A stretch of 64,000 bases of DNA from CAYYKD01 sp964471825 (GTDB lineage: Bacteria; Spirochaetota; GWE2-31-10; CAYYKD01): contig CAYYKD010000008.1 in assembly GCA_964471825.1 (NCBI GenBank), forward strand, positions 58,024 through 122,023. The letters are read 5' to 3'. Both the position numbers and the translations under genes were made by a program. Below, one piece after another: positions 52,919 to 62,114 of the stretch (positions are counted from its first letter, which is position 1; the number at the start of each line of letters is the position of its first letter). The notes below the pieces were generated by a model that was given only the letters and a program-made list of their open reading frames with translations, did not search any database and was not told the origin of the DNA.

Positions 52919-54553
52919 TTATTGAATTTCCTGTATTTCATAGAGGGCTTTATCGAGATTATTTATATTCTCGATATTGTCTCTACCTATTTTATTTACA
53001 CGCTCAATTTTGTTCACTATTTCACTGTATCTTTCAACAATAAACTCTATCTTTTTAGATATATCAGAGTTTTTACCGACAACATTATTTAGATTTTGGT
53101 GATTGCGATCTAATATTTCATCTATCTTCTCAATAGAGGAGCTTGTTTTTTTGTTGGCATCGACGAGTTCCATCATGCCCGAGTCAATTCTACCGGTATC
53201 TGATGACAGGTGAGAAATATTCGTTATTATTTCATCTATAGAGCCTGAGAAGTCAAAAACTTCTTTACTGGTGTTGACAAGAACATCGCGAGTGTTAAGA
53301 TTTATTCTGCTGAGACTTCCAATCAGATCGGCATTTTTTTTGAGGTTGTCAATAATGATCCTGGTGTTTCTGTTTGTTTCGTCTGATAGACTTCGAATTT
53401 CATGTGCAACTACTGCAAATCCACGACCTGAGTTTCCTGCGTGGGCCGCCTCAATAGAGGCATTCATAGCGAGAATATTTGTCTTAACCGCTACATTCTC
53501 AATTGCCTTTATCATCTCAAGAACGCTATTTACTGATTCTGTAACCATGTTCATATAACTGACTGAGCTCTGAACCTCTGACTCCCCTCTCTTAACAGTT
53601 TCTAGAATTGTTTTAATTGAATTGCGTTTTGACTCTGATAGAGAGGCTATTTTGTTGATAAACTTTGTCATATCATCAATAATCTGATTGTTTTTTGTTA
53701 CAACATTGCTCTCACTTGTGACATTTTCCTTAATAAGATGTATTGAGCTTGCAATCTCATTCATCAGAGATATTGTATTTTTCATATCATTATTTAGATT
53801 TTTTATCTCATCCTTAATGTTGAATAGGTTTTGATTGATATCAGCGGCAATCCCTTCACAGTGATTTGAATAGCTGACAAGTTTTCCTCCAATTTCCATA
53901 TTTTCTTTAAAACTGTCAATTATTGTTTGAAGAAACTCAAGTCTTCGTGCATTTCTGTCTGTTTCACTTTCGGCTACCTTTACAAGCCCCTTTGCAAGTC
54001 TAACGATGTAGTATGCGGCTGTTGTGAGAACAACAAATGAGAATATAACAAAAATAAAAGTAGCTATATGATCGTTTGCGGTAGATTGTGCATAAAATGG
54101 ATTTAAACGAAAGATGAACATTATTGTTACTGAGATTCCATTAAGCACCCCAAAGATTATAACTAGAAATTCATTTGTTACTACAAGGCAACCAAACATC
54201 AGCAAAGCCTGCATATAGAAAGCTGTTTTGTATAGTTCAAAATGGTGTTCCATGTTTGCAGTATATAAAATGGCATTTGCACTAAGCTCACACATAACAA
54301 GCGTCATAAAGGCAGCGGCATTGTATTTTGTTTTTCTCATCAGAATCATTGAAACAAACATTAGTGATATTAGCATCGTAAGTCCGATAGCCATTTTATG
54401 ATTTACATTAATAAAAAACCTTACAAATATGACCATTGAAAAGAAAGTTATCAATATGGCATTCATATTGAGTAGATACCGAGACTTTTTCTGCATCTCT
54501 AATGGCAGTGTTGATAAATTTGGTATAAAAAAATTGACAAACCTATTTCTCAT
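52919..54553 (-). CDS. Methyl-accepting chemotaxis protein with six-helix membrane region
   Basis: 544 residues. The N-terminal ~190 residues contain about six membrane segments with short loops, so the sensor is membrane-embedded rather than periplasmic. A long coiled-coil region leads to the signalling tip (KTNILAMNASIEAAHAGNSGRGFAVVAHEIRSLSDETNRN). Methylation-type Gln/Glu positions flank it. It resembles receptors that sense membrane or energy state, but this is inference. ATG is preceded by CCGGAG. Confidence 0.93.
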   Translation of the reverse strand: MRNRFVNFFIPNLSTLPLEMQKKSRYLLNMNAILITFFSMVIFVRFFINVNHKMAIGLTMLISLMFVSMILMRKTKYNAAAFMTLVMCELSANAILYTANMEHHFELYKTAFYMQALLMFGCLVVTNEFLVIIFGVLNGISVTIMFIFRLNPFYAQSTANDHIATFIFVIFSFVVLTTAAYYIVRLAKGLVKVAESETDRNARRLEFLQTIIDSFKENMEIGGKLVSYSNHCEGIAADINQNLFNIKDEIKNLNNDMKNTISLMNEIASSIHLIKENVTSESNVVTKNNQIIDDMTKFINKIASLSESKRNSIKTILETVKRGESEVQSSVSYMNMVTESVNSVLEMIKAIENVAVKTNILAMNASIEAAHAGNSGRGFAVVAHEIRSLSDETNRNTRIIIDNLKKNADLIGSLSRINLNTRDVLVNTSKEVFDFSGSIDEIITNISHLSSDTGRIDSGMMELVDANKKTSSSIEKIDEILDRNHQNLNNVVGKNSDISKKIEFIVERYSEIVNKIERVNKIGRDNIENINNLDKALYEIQEIQ

Positions 54554-54591
54554 AAAAGCTCCGGTTAATTCTAATTTTGTATAATGATGAA

Positions 54592-54634
54592 ATATCGGCT
54601 ATTAAGGTATAATACAATTCGGCATCAATGTCAA
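54592..54634 (-). promoter_or_regulatory. Promoter region of the membrane chemoreceptor gene
   Basis: On the minus strand TTGACA (54634-54629), 17-base spacer, TATACC (54611-54606). A FliA-like -10 box GCCGATAT (54599-54592) lies just downstream, though no TAAA is found at the proper distance. Either or both could be used. Confidence 0.45.
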
Positions 54635-54709
54635 AAAAAATTAAAATTATTTTTACTTTTTTATGTACTCTTTTGTGAGACGGTTAAAAAGGATTAGCAA
54701 TAAGTAGTT

Positions 54710-55720
54710 TTACAAGGTTCTAAAAGCATAAATATCAAGAGTATTAGTTTTACCCTTTAATGAGACTGCATTGTGTTTGAAAAATCTCGGGTCATTTTTA
54801 CATCGGATTAAAGCGATAGCCTGGTCGGAGAATATACATTTTTCATTAAGTTGACCTGCTATTGAGACTAGTCTTGAGGTTGTGTTAACTACATCTCCAA
54901 GATAGACAAGCTCCTTTTTTATATTGCCCATTTCTCCGGCAATGACTTCGCCACAATGGATACCAATTCTATATTCAGGAACCAGGTTGAATTTTTTTTG
55001 ATAATTGTGTGATATTTGGCTGATCTTGTTTTCTATCTCTACTATTGAATTTAATATATTTTCATGTTTGAGTTTTTTGTCGATATTCCAAACCGCTATG
55101 ACCTCATCGCCCACATATTTATAAATCTCGGCATTGTTTTTGTCAAGAATTGCTGTAATGTCGCAAATAAAATCATTGATAAAAAGATGAAACTTCTCAT
55201 TAGTAAGTTTTTCTGCAATTGTTGTAGATCCCACTATATCAAGGAATAAAAAAACACGATTTACCTTTCTTGGTCTAAGATAGGATCCGGTTAGAAAATC
55301 GAAGAATGTTTTTCGGCCAATTATCCTATGCAGCTCCTCAATGAATGAAAATATCATAAACATTACCAGCCCGAATGCAAGTCCTAGAAACAATCTACTA
55401 TCTGAAATTATACTTTTAAAAGCCAGGTGTCCGTAGAAAATATATATAGTTAAAATAATTATAGTTGTAAGAAATATAACGACTGTTGCAGTTTTAACAA
55501 GGACGCCGACTATAAGGCTCAGCTTATTGAAGATTCTTAGTTTAAATAAGAATTTGTCTAAGATATTGATTGCAGGAGGCATAAATATAGCAACTGTAGC
55601 TGAAACAAGAGAAGACTTTATCTCTTTTCCCATAAAGAGGTATGAAAAAATTAATGCAAGTGATGCAGATAGAAACATAAGAATGAAATATTTTTTAAAT
55701 AAATCATTTGCTCTTTTCAT
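54710..55720 (-). CDS. Membrane-anchored class III adenylate/guanylate cyclase
   Basis: 336 residues from ATG at 55720 (TTGGAGAA is the ribosome-binding site rather than a TTG start). Four or so membrane segments lie in residues ~15-140. The class III cyclase domain follows from about 160: FLFLDIVGSTTIAEKL with a metal-binding Asp, KYVGDEVIAVW with the second Asp and Glu, then GIHCGEVIAGEMG and YLGDVVNTTSRLVSIAG. Metal sites are intact, so it should make cAMP (or less likely cGMP). No effector is encoded beside it. Confidence 0.88.
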   Translation of the reverse strand: MKRANDLFKKYFILMFLSASLALIFSYLFMGKEIKSSLVSATVAIFMPPAINILDKFLFKLRIFNKLSLIVGVLVKTATVVIFLTTIIILTIYIFYGHLAFKSIISDSRLFLGLAFGLVMFMIFSFIEELHRIIGRKTFFDFLTGSYLRPRKVNRVFLFLDIVGSTTIAEKLTNEKFHLFINDFICDITAILDKNNAEIYKYVGDEVIAVWNIDKKLKHENILNSIVEIENKISQISHNYQKKFNLVPEYRIGIHCGEVIAGEMGNIKKELVYLGDVVNTTSRLVSIAGQLNEKCIFSDQAIALIRCKNDPRFFKHNAVSLKGKTNTLDIYAFRTL

Positions 55721-55757
55721 AATATTCTCCAATCGGAATATGCCAATTTATTATCAG

Positions 55758-55786
55758 AATATATTTTATTAATAAAGAAATGTCAA
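55758..55786 (-). promoter_or_regulatory. Sigma-70 promoter of the cyclase gene
   Basis: On the minus strand TTGACA (55786-55781), 17-base spacer, TATATT (55763-55758), about 38 bases upstream of the start codon. Confidence 0.7.
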
Positions 55787-55822
55787 AGAAAGAAGTGGAA
55801 ATAAAACTATAAATATTTAGTA

Positions 55823-55851
55823 TTGATAAATCCTGGTTTTTGGTTTATATT
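55823..55851 (+). promoter_or_regulatory. Sigma-70 promoter of lepA
   Basis: TTGATA at 55823-55828, 17-base spacer, TATATT at 55846-55851, 39 bases before the TTG start. Confidence 0.65.
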
Positions 55852-55890
55852 TAAAGGCTAATATATAAATTGTATTGCTGGAGAACCCCA

Positions 55891-57690
55891 TTGAAAGAAC
55901 TAATCAGAAACTTCTCGATTATTGCTCATATAGATCACGGAAAATCAACCCTTGCGGACAGACTAATTCAGTATTGTAAGGTTGTCGCAGATCGTAATTT
56001 TCAGGATCAGATGCTTGATACACTTGATATCGAGAGAGAACGAGGAATAACAATAAAGAGTAATGCTGTTCTTCTTAGCTATACTGCTAAAGATGGTAAG
56101 ACATATAAGCTTAATCTCATCGACACGCCTGGGCATGTTGACTTTACAGATGAGGTTTCGAGGTCATTAAACTCATGTGAAGGAGTCCTACTGCTTGTTG
56201 ATGCAACTCAGGGAGTTGAGGCACAGACCCTTGCAAATCTCTACATAGCATTAGAGCATGACCTTGAGATAATTACCGTTATTAATAAAATAGATCTTCC
56301 ATCTGCGGATATAGAGTCAGCCAGACATCAGATTGATCATGAGTTAGGTCTGCCGTCTGAGAAGGCAATTCTTGCATCCGGCAAGGAAGGGCTTGGCATA
56401 GATGACATATTTGAGGCGATTGTCAGGGAGATTCCACCGCCTAAAGGTTTAACTACCAATCCGCTTCAGGCATTAATATTTGATAGTCACTATGATGAGT
56501 ATAGAGGTGTCGTTCTTCATGTAAGAGTTTTTGAGGGGAAGATATCAGCCGGTGATGAGCTTCTGCTAATGCATAACGGCTCTTGCCATCTGGTTGAAGA
56601 GGTGGGTAATTTTAGACTGTGTTTAGCTCCGTCTAAGACACTTGATGCTGGTGAGGTAGGATATATTATCGCCGGAGTTAAGACAATTACTGATATAGAT
56701 GTAGGTGATACTGTAACCCTTAAGAAAAAACCTGCCATGGAACCGCTTCCCGGTTTTAAAAAGGTTAAGCCTGTAGTGTTTTCATCTCTTTATCCGATTG
56801 CCTCTGATGATTATCAGGAGTTAGCTGACGCACTGGCAAAGCTAAAACTTAACGATGCTGCACTTGATTTTCAGAAGGACTTTTCTACAGCACTTGGTTT
56901 TGGTTTTAGATGCGGTTTTCTTGGTCTTCTTCACCTTGAGGTTGTTCAGGAAAGATTAGAACGAGAGTTTGGTGTTTCACTTATATTAACAAGTCCCTCA
57001 GTTCAGTACACTGTAAAACTAAAAAGCGGGGTAGTTGAGGTGATTGATAACCCTTCAAAATATCCGGATCCGTCAATTATTGATTCGGTAGAGGAACCCT
57101 ATGTGAAATCCTCAATTATATTACCAAAAGATTTCCTTGGACCTATCATGGGGCTATGTACAGAAAAACGGGGAATTCAGACAAACCTTCATTATCTCGA
57201 TGAAAAAAGAGTTGAACTAAACTACGATCTCCCGTTAGCAGAAATAGTCTATGACTTCTACGATAAACTCAAATCCCTAAGTCGCGGTTACGCATCATTT
57301 GATTATGAGTTCTGCGACACGCGTCCTACAGACATTGTTAAGGTCGATATTCTTGTTTCATCGAAACCGGTTGATGCCCTGTCTATGCTGGCACATCGCG
57401 ACAAGGCAAGACAGAGAGCGATCAAGGCCTGTGAACGGCTTAGAGATCATATTCCAAAACAACAATTTAAGGTGCCGATACAAGGGGCTATAGGTGGTAA
57501 CATTATAGCAAGAGAAACTATAAATGCATTTAGAAAGGATGTTACGGCAAAATGTTATGGCGGTGACATATCCCGAAAGAAAAAACTTCTTGAAAGACAG
57601 AAAGAGGGTAAAAAGCGAATGAAGATGGTAGGAAATGTAGAGATTCCGCAGTCTGCATTTCTTGCAATACTCAAAACTGATGATGATTAG
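55891..57690 (+). CDS. lepA: Elongation factor 4 (LepA)
   Basis: Ribosome-associated GTPase that acts on stalled or mispositioned ribosomes and in initiation. 599 residues, the same as typical LepA, from TTG at 55891 with CTGGAG eight bases upstream. The protein then starts KELIRNFSIIAHIDHGKSTLADR. The G domain motifs are AHIDHGKST, DTPGHVDFT and NKIDLPSA. Domains II and III, the LepA-specific C-terminal domain and the basic tail (SRKKKLLERQKEGKKRMK) are all present. Its stop abuts the stop of the convergent DUF115 gene. Confidence 0.97.
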   Translation: MKELIRNFSIIAHIDHGKSTLADRLIQYCKVVADRNFQDQMLDTLDIERERGITIKSNAVLLSYTAKDGKTYKLNLIDTPGHVDFTDEVSRSLNSCEGVLLLVDATQGVEAQTLANLYIALEHDLEIITVINKIDLPSADIESARHQIDHELGLPSEKAILASGKEGLGIDDIFEAIVREIPPPKGLTTNPLQALIFDSHYDEYRGVVLHVRVFEGKISAGDELLLMHNGSCHLVEEVGNFRLCLAPSKTLDAGEVGYIIAGVKTITDIDVGDTVTLKKKPAMEPLPGFKKVKPVVFSSLYPIASDDYQELADALAKLKLNDAALDFQKDFSTALGFGFRCGFLGLLHLEVVQERLEREFGVSLILTSPSVQYTVKLKSGVVEVIDNPSKYPDPSIIDSVEEPYVKSSIILPKDFLGPIMGLCTEKRGIQTNLHYLDEKRVELNYDLPLAEIVYDFYDKLKSLSRGYASFDYEFCDTRPTDIVKVDILVSSKPVDALSMLAHRDKARQRAIKACERLRDHIPKQQFKVPIQGAIGGNIIARETINAFRKDVTAKCYGGDISRKKKLLERQKEGKKRMKMVGNVEIPQSAFLAILKTDDD

Positions 57691-59469
57691 TTAGTCTGAT
57701 TTTTGCATTACTCTTATTATATAGTAGATAGATTGAATTAACTTATTTAAGAAGTGCCGATACCATAGTACACCGGATTCCCTCTCGATTCCCTTTTTAG
57801 ATAGAATCATAGTAGTCATTATTGTAAAACTGTTTAGTATTTTATACCTTCTTAGAAGGCTATCCACAAAGTTTGATAGCTCATGAAGTTCAAGATCATC
57901 AATATTTTTTGTTTGAATATTATTAAAAAATGACTGAAGTGTATTGGCTGACTCATATAAGTCAAAACAGATCTGTCTATTGCTTTCTTTATCCTGTATA
58001 ACATTAATCAAGTCTGATAAGTTATCCGTTATATTATAGCCGGTAGAGAGATCATTAGTTTTATAATCCAAATTGCTCATATATTGTTTGTCAATTAATT
58101 TATCAAGAGTTATCTCGTCTATATTGTTAATCTTTATTCCGTCTGAAGTTGAGTTGTAAATAACTACTTGATCAAACTGGTCAGGAATCGAGGCGGTGTA
58201 ATCTCTGTAGTTACAGAGTACAAAATCACTTAAGACCATGCGATTGTTTTTTCCATTGACGAATGTTGGTGAACGATCACTGATCATTTTTATCATCTGG
58301 GATTCTATGCTATAAAAGTAGTAAGAATGTGAGAATGCACGGCTATAGTATGGTGAACCATTAGCATGAGTAGTATAATTAGGGAAAGAGAGGTCAAGTC
58401 CTGCTAAAAATATTGTTGTAAAACCAAGCTGAATAGCCAGATTCATAGCATAATCAGAGACGGTTCCACCTGTAGATATCTTCATGATATCAGTATAGCC
58501 TATATTAAATAGTGAATATGGCAATAATTCGATAATATTATCTGTGATAGTAAAAACAGTTCTGTCCTGTGCTATTCTATTAACCTGAGGATAGCTTATT
58601 ACATCCGAAACAAGGATTGTCTGATCGGGGAGTGAGTTTGTGAAGTCATCAAGAGAATAATACTGAGCATCAAGGGTAACAACTATATCAGGAGTAATCT
58701 GCCTTGCCAATAGGGATTTATATGCTGTGTCAACACAGATTATAGTTAGATATTGTCTATTATGGATAATCTCCTCTACAACTCTATCAAGGGATGGCCC
58801 TGCAGATACTACACAGGCAACTTTGTTACAGTTAAGATGTCTGGATCGGCTAGATAGAAATTTGATTGTGTCATTAGAGATGTTTTTTACGAAGTTTTTA
58901 ATCCAAAGCGGTGCAAAACGAGCCTCGGTCATTAATGACTGAGTAATTATATTGATGGTTCTGTGTACAACATCGCTGAGGTATACTGCCCTATCATGAA
59001 ATGTTGACCTGTATGCCGGATTTTCGATAACTGTTAGCCTATAGTCCAGATATCTATTCCTATTCGATATGAAATCATAGATACTGTTTTGATCAATCCT
59101 ATTCGTATAGAGAACTGATTCGGATGATAAGAGTTCTCTTATTATAGCCGAGTGATTATCTTTATTATCCTGCGACTTTTCAATTTTATTGATATTTTCC
59201 AGAAAGACCTCTCGAACCGGTTCATATATAATGAAGATAGAATCTCTGTGATTCTTAAATAAGTTAACAGCACCATATAATAGGCCGCCGCCAAATAATA
59301 AAAAAAGCCGTCTATTGCTGTGAATTATCTCAGCATGCTCTTTTAAGGGGTCGTATTTTGAATGTATATATTTATCATTAATTATTAAGACTCTATGACC
59401 TGATCTTGAATCTGTATGATTAATAGAAAAGAGGCCGTTACTCGCGGCCCCGATTTCTTTATCTATCAT
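57691..59469 (-). CDS. DUF115 / motility accessory factor-like protein
   Basis: 592 residues. The central region has the DUF115 pattern: CVVSAGPSLDRVVEEI followed by TIICVDTAYKSLLARQITPDIVVTLDAQ. LVSDVISYPQVNRI and FLAGLDLSFPN with a nearby TTHANGSPYYSRAF come later. This family includes Maf proteins linked to flagellin glycosylation by nonulosonic acids and is often found in spirochaetes and Campylobacter. No signal peptide is seen. It lies 22 bases after the stop of the chaperone gene on the same strand. Enzymatic activity cannot be read from sequence alone. Confidence 0.8.
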   Translation of the reverse strand: MIDKEIGAASNGLFSINHTDSRSGHRVLIINDKYIHSKYDPLKEHAEIIHSNRRLFLLFGGGLLYGAVNLFKNHRDSIFIIYEPVREVFLENINKIEKSQDNKDNHSAIIRELLSSESVLYTNRIDQNSIYDFISNRNRYLDYRLTVIENPAYRSTFHDRAVYLSDVVHRTINIITQSLMTEARFAPLWIKNFVKNISNDTIKFLSSRSRHLNCNKVACVVSAGPSLDRVVEEIIHNRQYLTIICVDTAYKSLLARQITPDIVVTLDAQYYSLDDFTNSLPDQTILVSDVISYPQVNRIAQDRTVFTITDNIIELLPYSLFNIGYTDIMKISTGGTVSDYAMNLAIQLGFTTIFLAGLDLSFPNYTTHANGSPYYSRAFSHSYYFYSIESQMIKMISDRSPTFVNGKNNRMVLSDFVLCNYRDYTASIPDQFDQVVIYNSTSDGIKINNIDEITLDKLIDKQYMSNLDYKTNDLSTGYNITDNLSDLINVIQDKESNRQICFDLYESANTLQSFFNNIQTKNIDDLELHELSNFVDSLLRRYKILNSFTIMTTMILSKKGIERESGVLWYRHFLNKLIQSIYYIIRVMQKSD

Positions 59470-59490
59470 TATCTATTTAATGATTATAAT

Positions 59491-61083
59491 CTATTCTGCA
59501 CCGGTCTTAAAAAAATCCGGTGTTATAGAAAAGTTAAAATTATCAATAATCTCATGATTCTTTCGTTCTATGTTAAAATAGTCCTGCTCAATAGAGTATC
59601 TGAGTTCTGATGCAGCATTTTTGTAAATCTCAGGATAGGTCATGTCAATATTTGACATGTCAGGCTTGTCTATGGAGATAACCTTTAATACAGCGATTCC
59701 TGAATCATGTTTATATGGTGCTAGAGTAGTACCTGCTGCCGATTTAAAAATAGTTGCTACAAATGATACATCACTCTCTTTTGCATTATCGATAAATGAT
59801 GGGCTTGTATCAAGAAATATCATTTCAGATTCCTCTGCCTCAAATCCCAGATTCTTCGCAGCGGCTGAAATTGAGCCGGTTTTAGCCTGGGTGAATAGAG
59901 TTTCAGCTGTTTCTGCATTCTTCTTGATAATTAACTCTAGGTTTTTTTCGAGATATTTTTCTTTTGCTCTATCTCTAACCTGAGGGTTAGTAATCGTCCC
60001 TTCTCTGGTATTGTCAACAAGAATAATGTTAAATCCGACTTTTGTTTGGATCGGCTCTGCTGTAATCTGTTTATTGGCAAGACCTCTTACAGCAATGTTG
60101 ATGGCTTCCTCTTCAAATGTACCGTCTAGAGTAAAATCCGGGTATCTAATATCAATTGCTTTTTCCTCACTCTTGAATCTCTCAGATATAACGATAAATT
60201 TATTAGGATCAGAACCTATCTCTTTTAACGCCTCAAGTGCGGCTTCTCTAGTCTTAAAAACGACATCAATAATTTTATATGATAGGAATTCGTTCTTATT
60301 GGAGCTTACAAATAAACTAAGCTCATTGTCATTTACCAGATCATTTCGAATATTTACAAACTCAACTTTTACTTTAGTATTTTTAATAATGTGATTTGAA
60401 ATTACCGAGGACTCAAGTAGAGGCAGCCCATCAAAATATTCTCTTTCAAAGGTCTCATGTACTATGTTTTTCTTCACTGATATGACATGCTTAGAAACTT
60501 CCTGTAGGTTCTTTCGCATTCTATAATGATCTACTACACCATCTTTGCCCTGATAATACCGTCTGCCGATTTCGTTAAACAACTTGGTCTTAGATATTTT
60601 AATATTCATCTTCTTTGCATTGTTTAACGCAATGATCTTATTTAGTTCTCTGTTAAATTCATTCTTTGCATACCAGTACTTCTGATACATATTGTAGGTT
60701 GCGTTGTTCTTGATGTACATCAACGCCCTTGTAAAATCATTCTGCTCGCCTATTCTTATCTTTTCATTTAATACTCTACCAATGTACAGTTCAGGAGCTT
60801 CAAAATTATCGCCTGTCTGAGCATCTGCCTGAATAGAGAATGTGCCATCCGGGTTGGCAACCTTAGTTTTCTTTACATCAGAAAAAAATTGTTTTAGACC
60901 TAGTATAGATCCGGCTGACCCGACAAATGTAACTATAATAATACCAATTACAATCTGTGCAAAAAGTGTGCTTATTGTTTCCTTTGGTTTATCAGTTTTT
61001 GATTTTTGTTTTTTTATTAACTTTGGTGCCGGTTTAACTTCGCTTTTTTGTTCTTCCTTTCCCTCAATATCATTCTCATTCAT
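59491..61083 (-). CDS. SurA/PpiD-like periplasmic folding factor
   Basis: 530 residues from ATG at 61083; longer upstream starts are excluded because the promoter lies inside them. A lysine-rich cytoplasmic N-terminus (KPAPKLIKKQKSKTDKPKET) is followed by one membrane segment near residues 48-68. A large extracytoplasmic part resembles the SurA N-terminal chaperone helices (EKIRIGEQNDFTRALMYIKNN, KNEFNRELNKIIALNNAKK) and parvulin-like segments (VVFKTREAALEALKEI, GLANKQITAEPIQTKVGFNIILVDNTREG). This PpiD-type topology suggests help in folding exported or outer-membrane proteins. Peptidyl-prolyl isomerase activity is uncertain. Confidence 0.8.
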   Translation of the reverse strand: MNENDIEGKEEQKSEVKPAPKLIKKQKSKTDKPKETISTLFAQIVIGIIIVTFVGSAGSILGLKQFFSDVKKTKVANPDGTFSIQADAQTGDNFEAPELYIGRVLNEKIRIGEQNDFTRALMYIKNNATYNMYQKYWYAKNEFNRELNKIIALNNAKKMNIKISKTKLFNEIGRRYYQGKDGVVDHYRMRKNLQEVSKHVISVKKNIVHETFEREYFDGLPLLESSVISNHIIKNTKVKVEFVNIRNDLVNDNELSLFVSSNKNEFLSYKIIDVVFKTREAALEALKEIGSDPNKFIVISERFKSEEKAIDIRYPDFTLDGTFEEEAINIAVRGLANKQITAEPIQTKVGFNIILVDNTREGTITNPQVRDRAKEKYLEKNLELIIKKNAETAETLFTQAKTGSISAAAKNLGFEAEESEMIFLDTSPSFIDNAKESDVSFVATIFKSAAGTTLAPYKHDSGIAVLKVISIDKPDMSNIDMTYPEIYKNAASELRYSIEQDYFNIERKNHEIIDNFNFSITPDFFKTGAE

Positions 61084-61110
61084 AGTTATCAACCTTAAAT
61101 ATATAGAATT

Positions 61111-61130
61111 ACCGGGTCTCATGCCCGGGT
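61111..61130 (-). promoter_or_regulatory. Leader hairpin of the SurA/PpiD-like gene
   Basis: The minus-strand sequence has CCGGG and CCCGG arms around a 7-base loop, lying between the promoter and the start codon. Possible RNA stability or control element; no function shown. Confidence 0.4.
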
Positions 61131-61145
61131 TTAATCTGAAATGGT

Positions 61146-61174
61146 ATTTTATCATTAAAATAAACAATTGTCAA
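61146..61174 (-). promoter_or_regulatory. Sigma-70 promoter of the SurA/PpiD-like gene
   Basis: On the minus strand TTGACA (61174-61169), 17-base spacer, TAAAAT (61151-61146). It lies about 60 bases upstream of the chosen ATG and inside any longer reading, fixing the start. Confidence 0.75.
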
Positions 61175-61307
61175 ACCGATTATTAAAATTTATATGATCG
61201 CGGGTAGTGTTTTAGTTTTTTTAGAGAAATTACTTAAACAAATTATTCAAATTAATCAAATGAATCTGAGTGAGATTGCTATTGTAGGTTTGTGTGTGCG
61301 TTGAGTT

Positions 61308-61372
61308 GGGGACAACCTATGCCTGTCTAGTGCCGGCTGAAAAGCCCCTATCAACAACTATAGGTTGTCCCC
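61308..61372. repeat. REP-like palindromic element
   Basis: 65 bases with perfect 13-base terminal inverted repeats, GGGGACAACCTAT and ATAGGTTGTCCCC. The interior has a smaller hairpin (GGCT-GAAA-AGCC). It lies 110 bases upstream of a gene of the REP-associated transposase family, the classic REPtron arrangement. G+C-rich ends stand out from the AT-rich surroundings. Confidence 0.75.
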
Positions 61373-61483
61373 TATGATCTTATCTAAAAAAAATTGTAAT
61401 ATTTATGTCAATTCCATAAATACTTTGTGACTTTTTTTCGTTTAAACTAGGTGATAAAACTTAAAATATAACGAGGACAGATC

Positions 61484-61963
61484 ATGAGAAAAAATAGAGA
61501 AAAAATAGAAGGTGGCACATACTTCGTTACATCAAGTATAGTTCCAGAAACTTCAGAACAACTTTGTTCAGAAGGTACCCAATCATTGTTTATGGAGGTT
61601 TTAGAAGAGGCAATGATAAAGTTTGACATAAAAATCGAGAATTTTATCATTCTTAAAGATGAGTTTCAGATAGTAATTCAAACAATAGGTAAAACAGACA
61701 TATCAGAGGTAATGCAATGGATTAAACAATCGTTCTCGATACGGTTTAACAGAAGATTTAACCGATTTGGGACAGTATGGCGAGGCCGGTTCAAAAGCGT
61801 TCTCCTCAAAATAAAAGAAAAGATTAAATATTTTATTAAAATAATTAACGAATTGCCCATTAAACTAAATCTATGCCTTGAAATAGCAGACTATAAGTTT
61901 TCAGGGCAGTATCATATAAAAAATCGAATTAAGACAATCATTAACAAAATTTCCGAAAATTAA
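61484..61963 (+). CDS. REP-associated Y1-transposase-family protein lacking catalytic motif
   Basis: 159 residues. The frame follows the family: RKNREKIEGGTYFVTSS, the ENFIIL strand, the helix ISEVMQWIKQSFSIRFNRRFNRFGTVWRGRFKS and a tail. In active members the HUH motif sits in MPNHVH-like sequence; here it reads KDEFQIV, so both histidines are gone. The helix tyrosine that attacks DNA is also replaced (QSFSIRF). The truncated copy at 7032 shares the DEFQ change. It may be inactive, or re-used as a nucleic-acid-binding protein. Start ATG after ACGAGGAC. The gene stands beside the palindrome at 61308. Confidence 0.75.
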   Translation: MRKNREKIEGGTYFVTSSIVPETSEQLCSEGTQSLFMEVLEEAMIKFDIKIENFIILKDEFQIVIQTIGKTDISEVMQWIKQSFSIRFNRRFNRFGTVWRGRFKSVLLKIKEKIKYFIKIINELPIKLNLCLEIADYKFSGQYHIKNRIKTIINKISEN

Positions 61964-62052
61964 ATTGAGCAAAAATTGGTTTTACAAGGTGATCAACAGG
62001 TAGAAATGTTGGTTTTGTCCCTTAGTAGCGAGTGTAAATATAGAATATGAGG

Positions 62053-62090
62053 TTGACAAATCATAAAATTGATGTAAAGTAAATTTACAC
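62053..62090 (+). promoter_or_regulatory. Promoter and possible operator of the lipoprotein/M64 cluster
   Basis: TTGACA at 62053-62058 and TAAAGT at 62075-62080, 16-base spacer. A 10-base palindrome GTAAATTTAC overlaps the end of the -10 box, suggesting a repressor site. GGGGG before the ATG at 62115 is the ribosome-binding site. Confidence 0.45.
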
Positions 62091-62114
62091 TTTATTTAAT
62101 CGGGGGCAAAATCT

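Larger units (their letters stand above)
61084..61483. other. Intergenic region with promoter, leader hairpin and REP-like repeat
   Basis: 400 bases without a gene between divergent units. It holds the minus-strand promoter and leader hairpin of the chaperone gene and the palindromic element at 61308-61372. The ribosome-binding site ACGAGGAC of the transposase-family gene lies at its right end. Confidence 0.6.
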
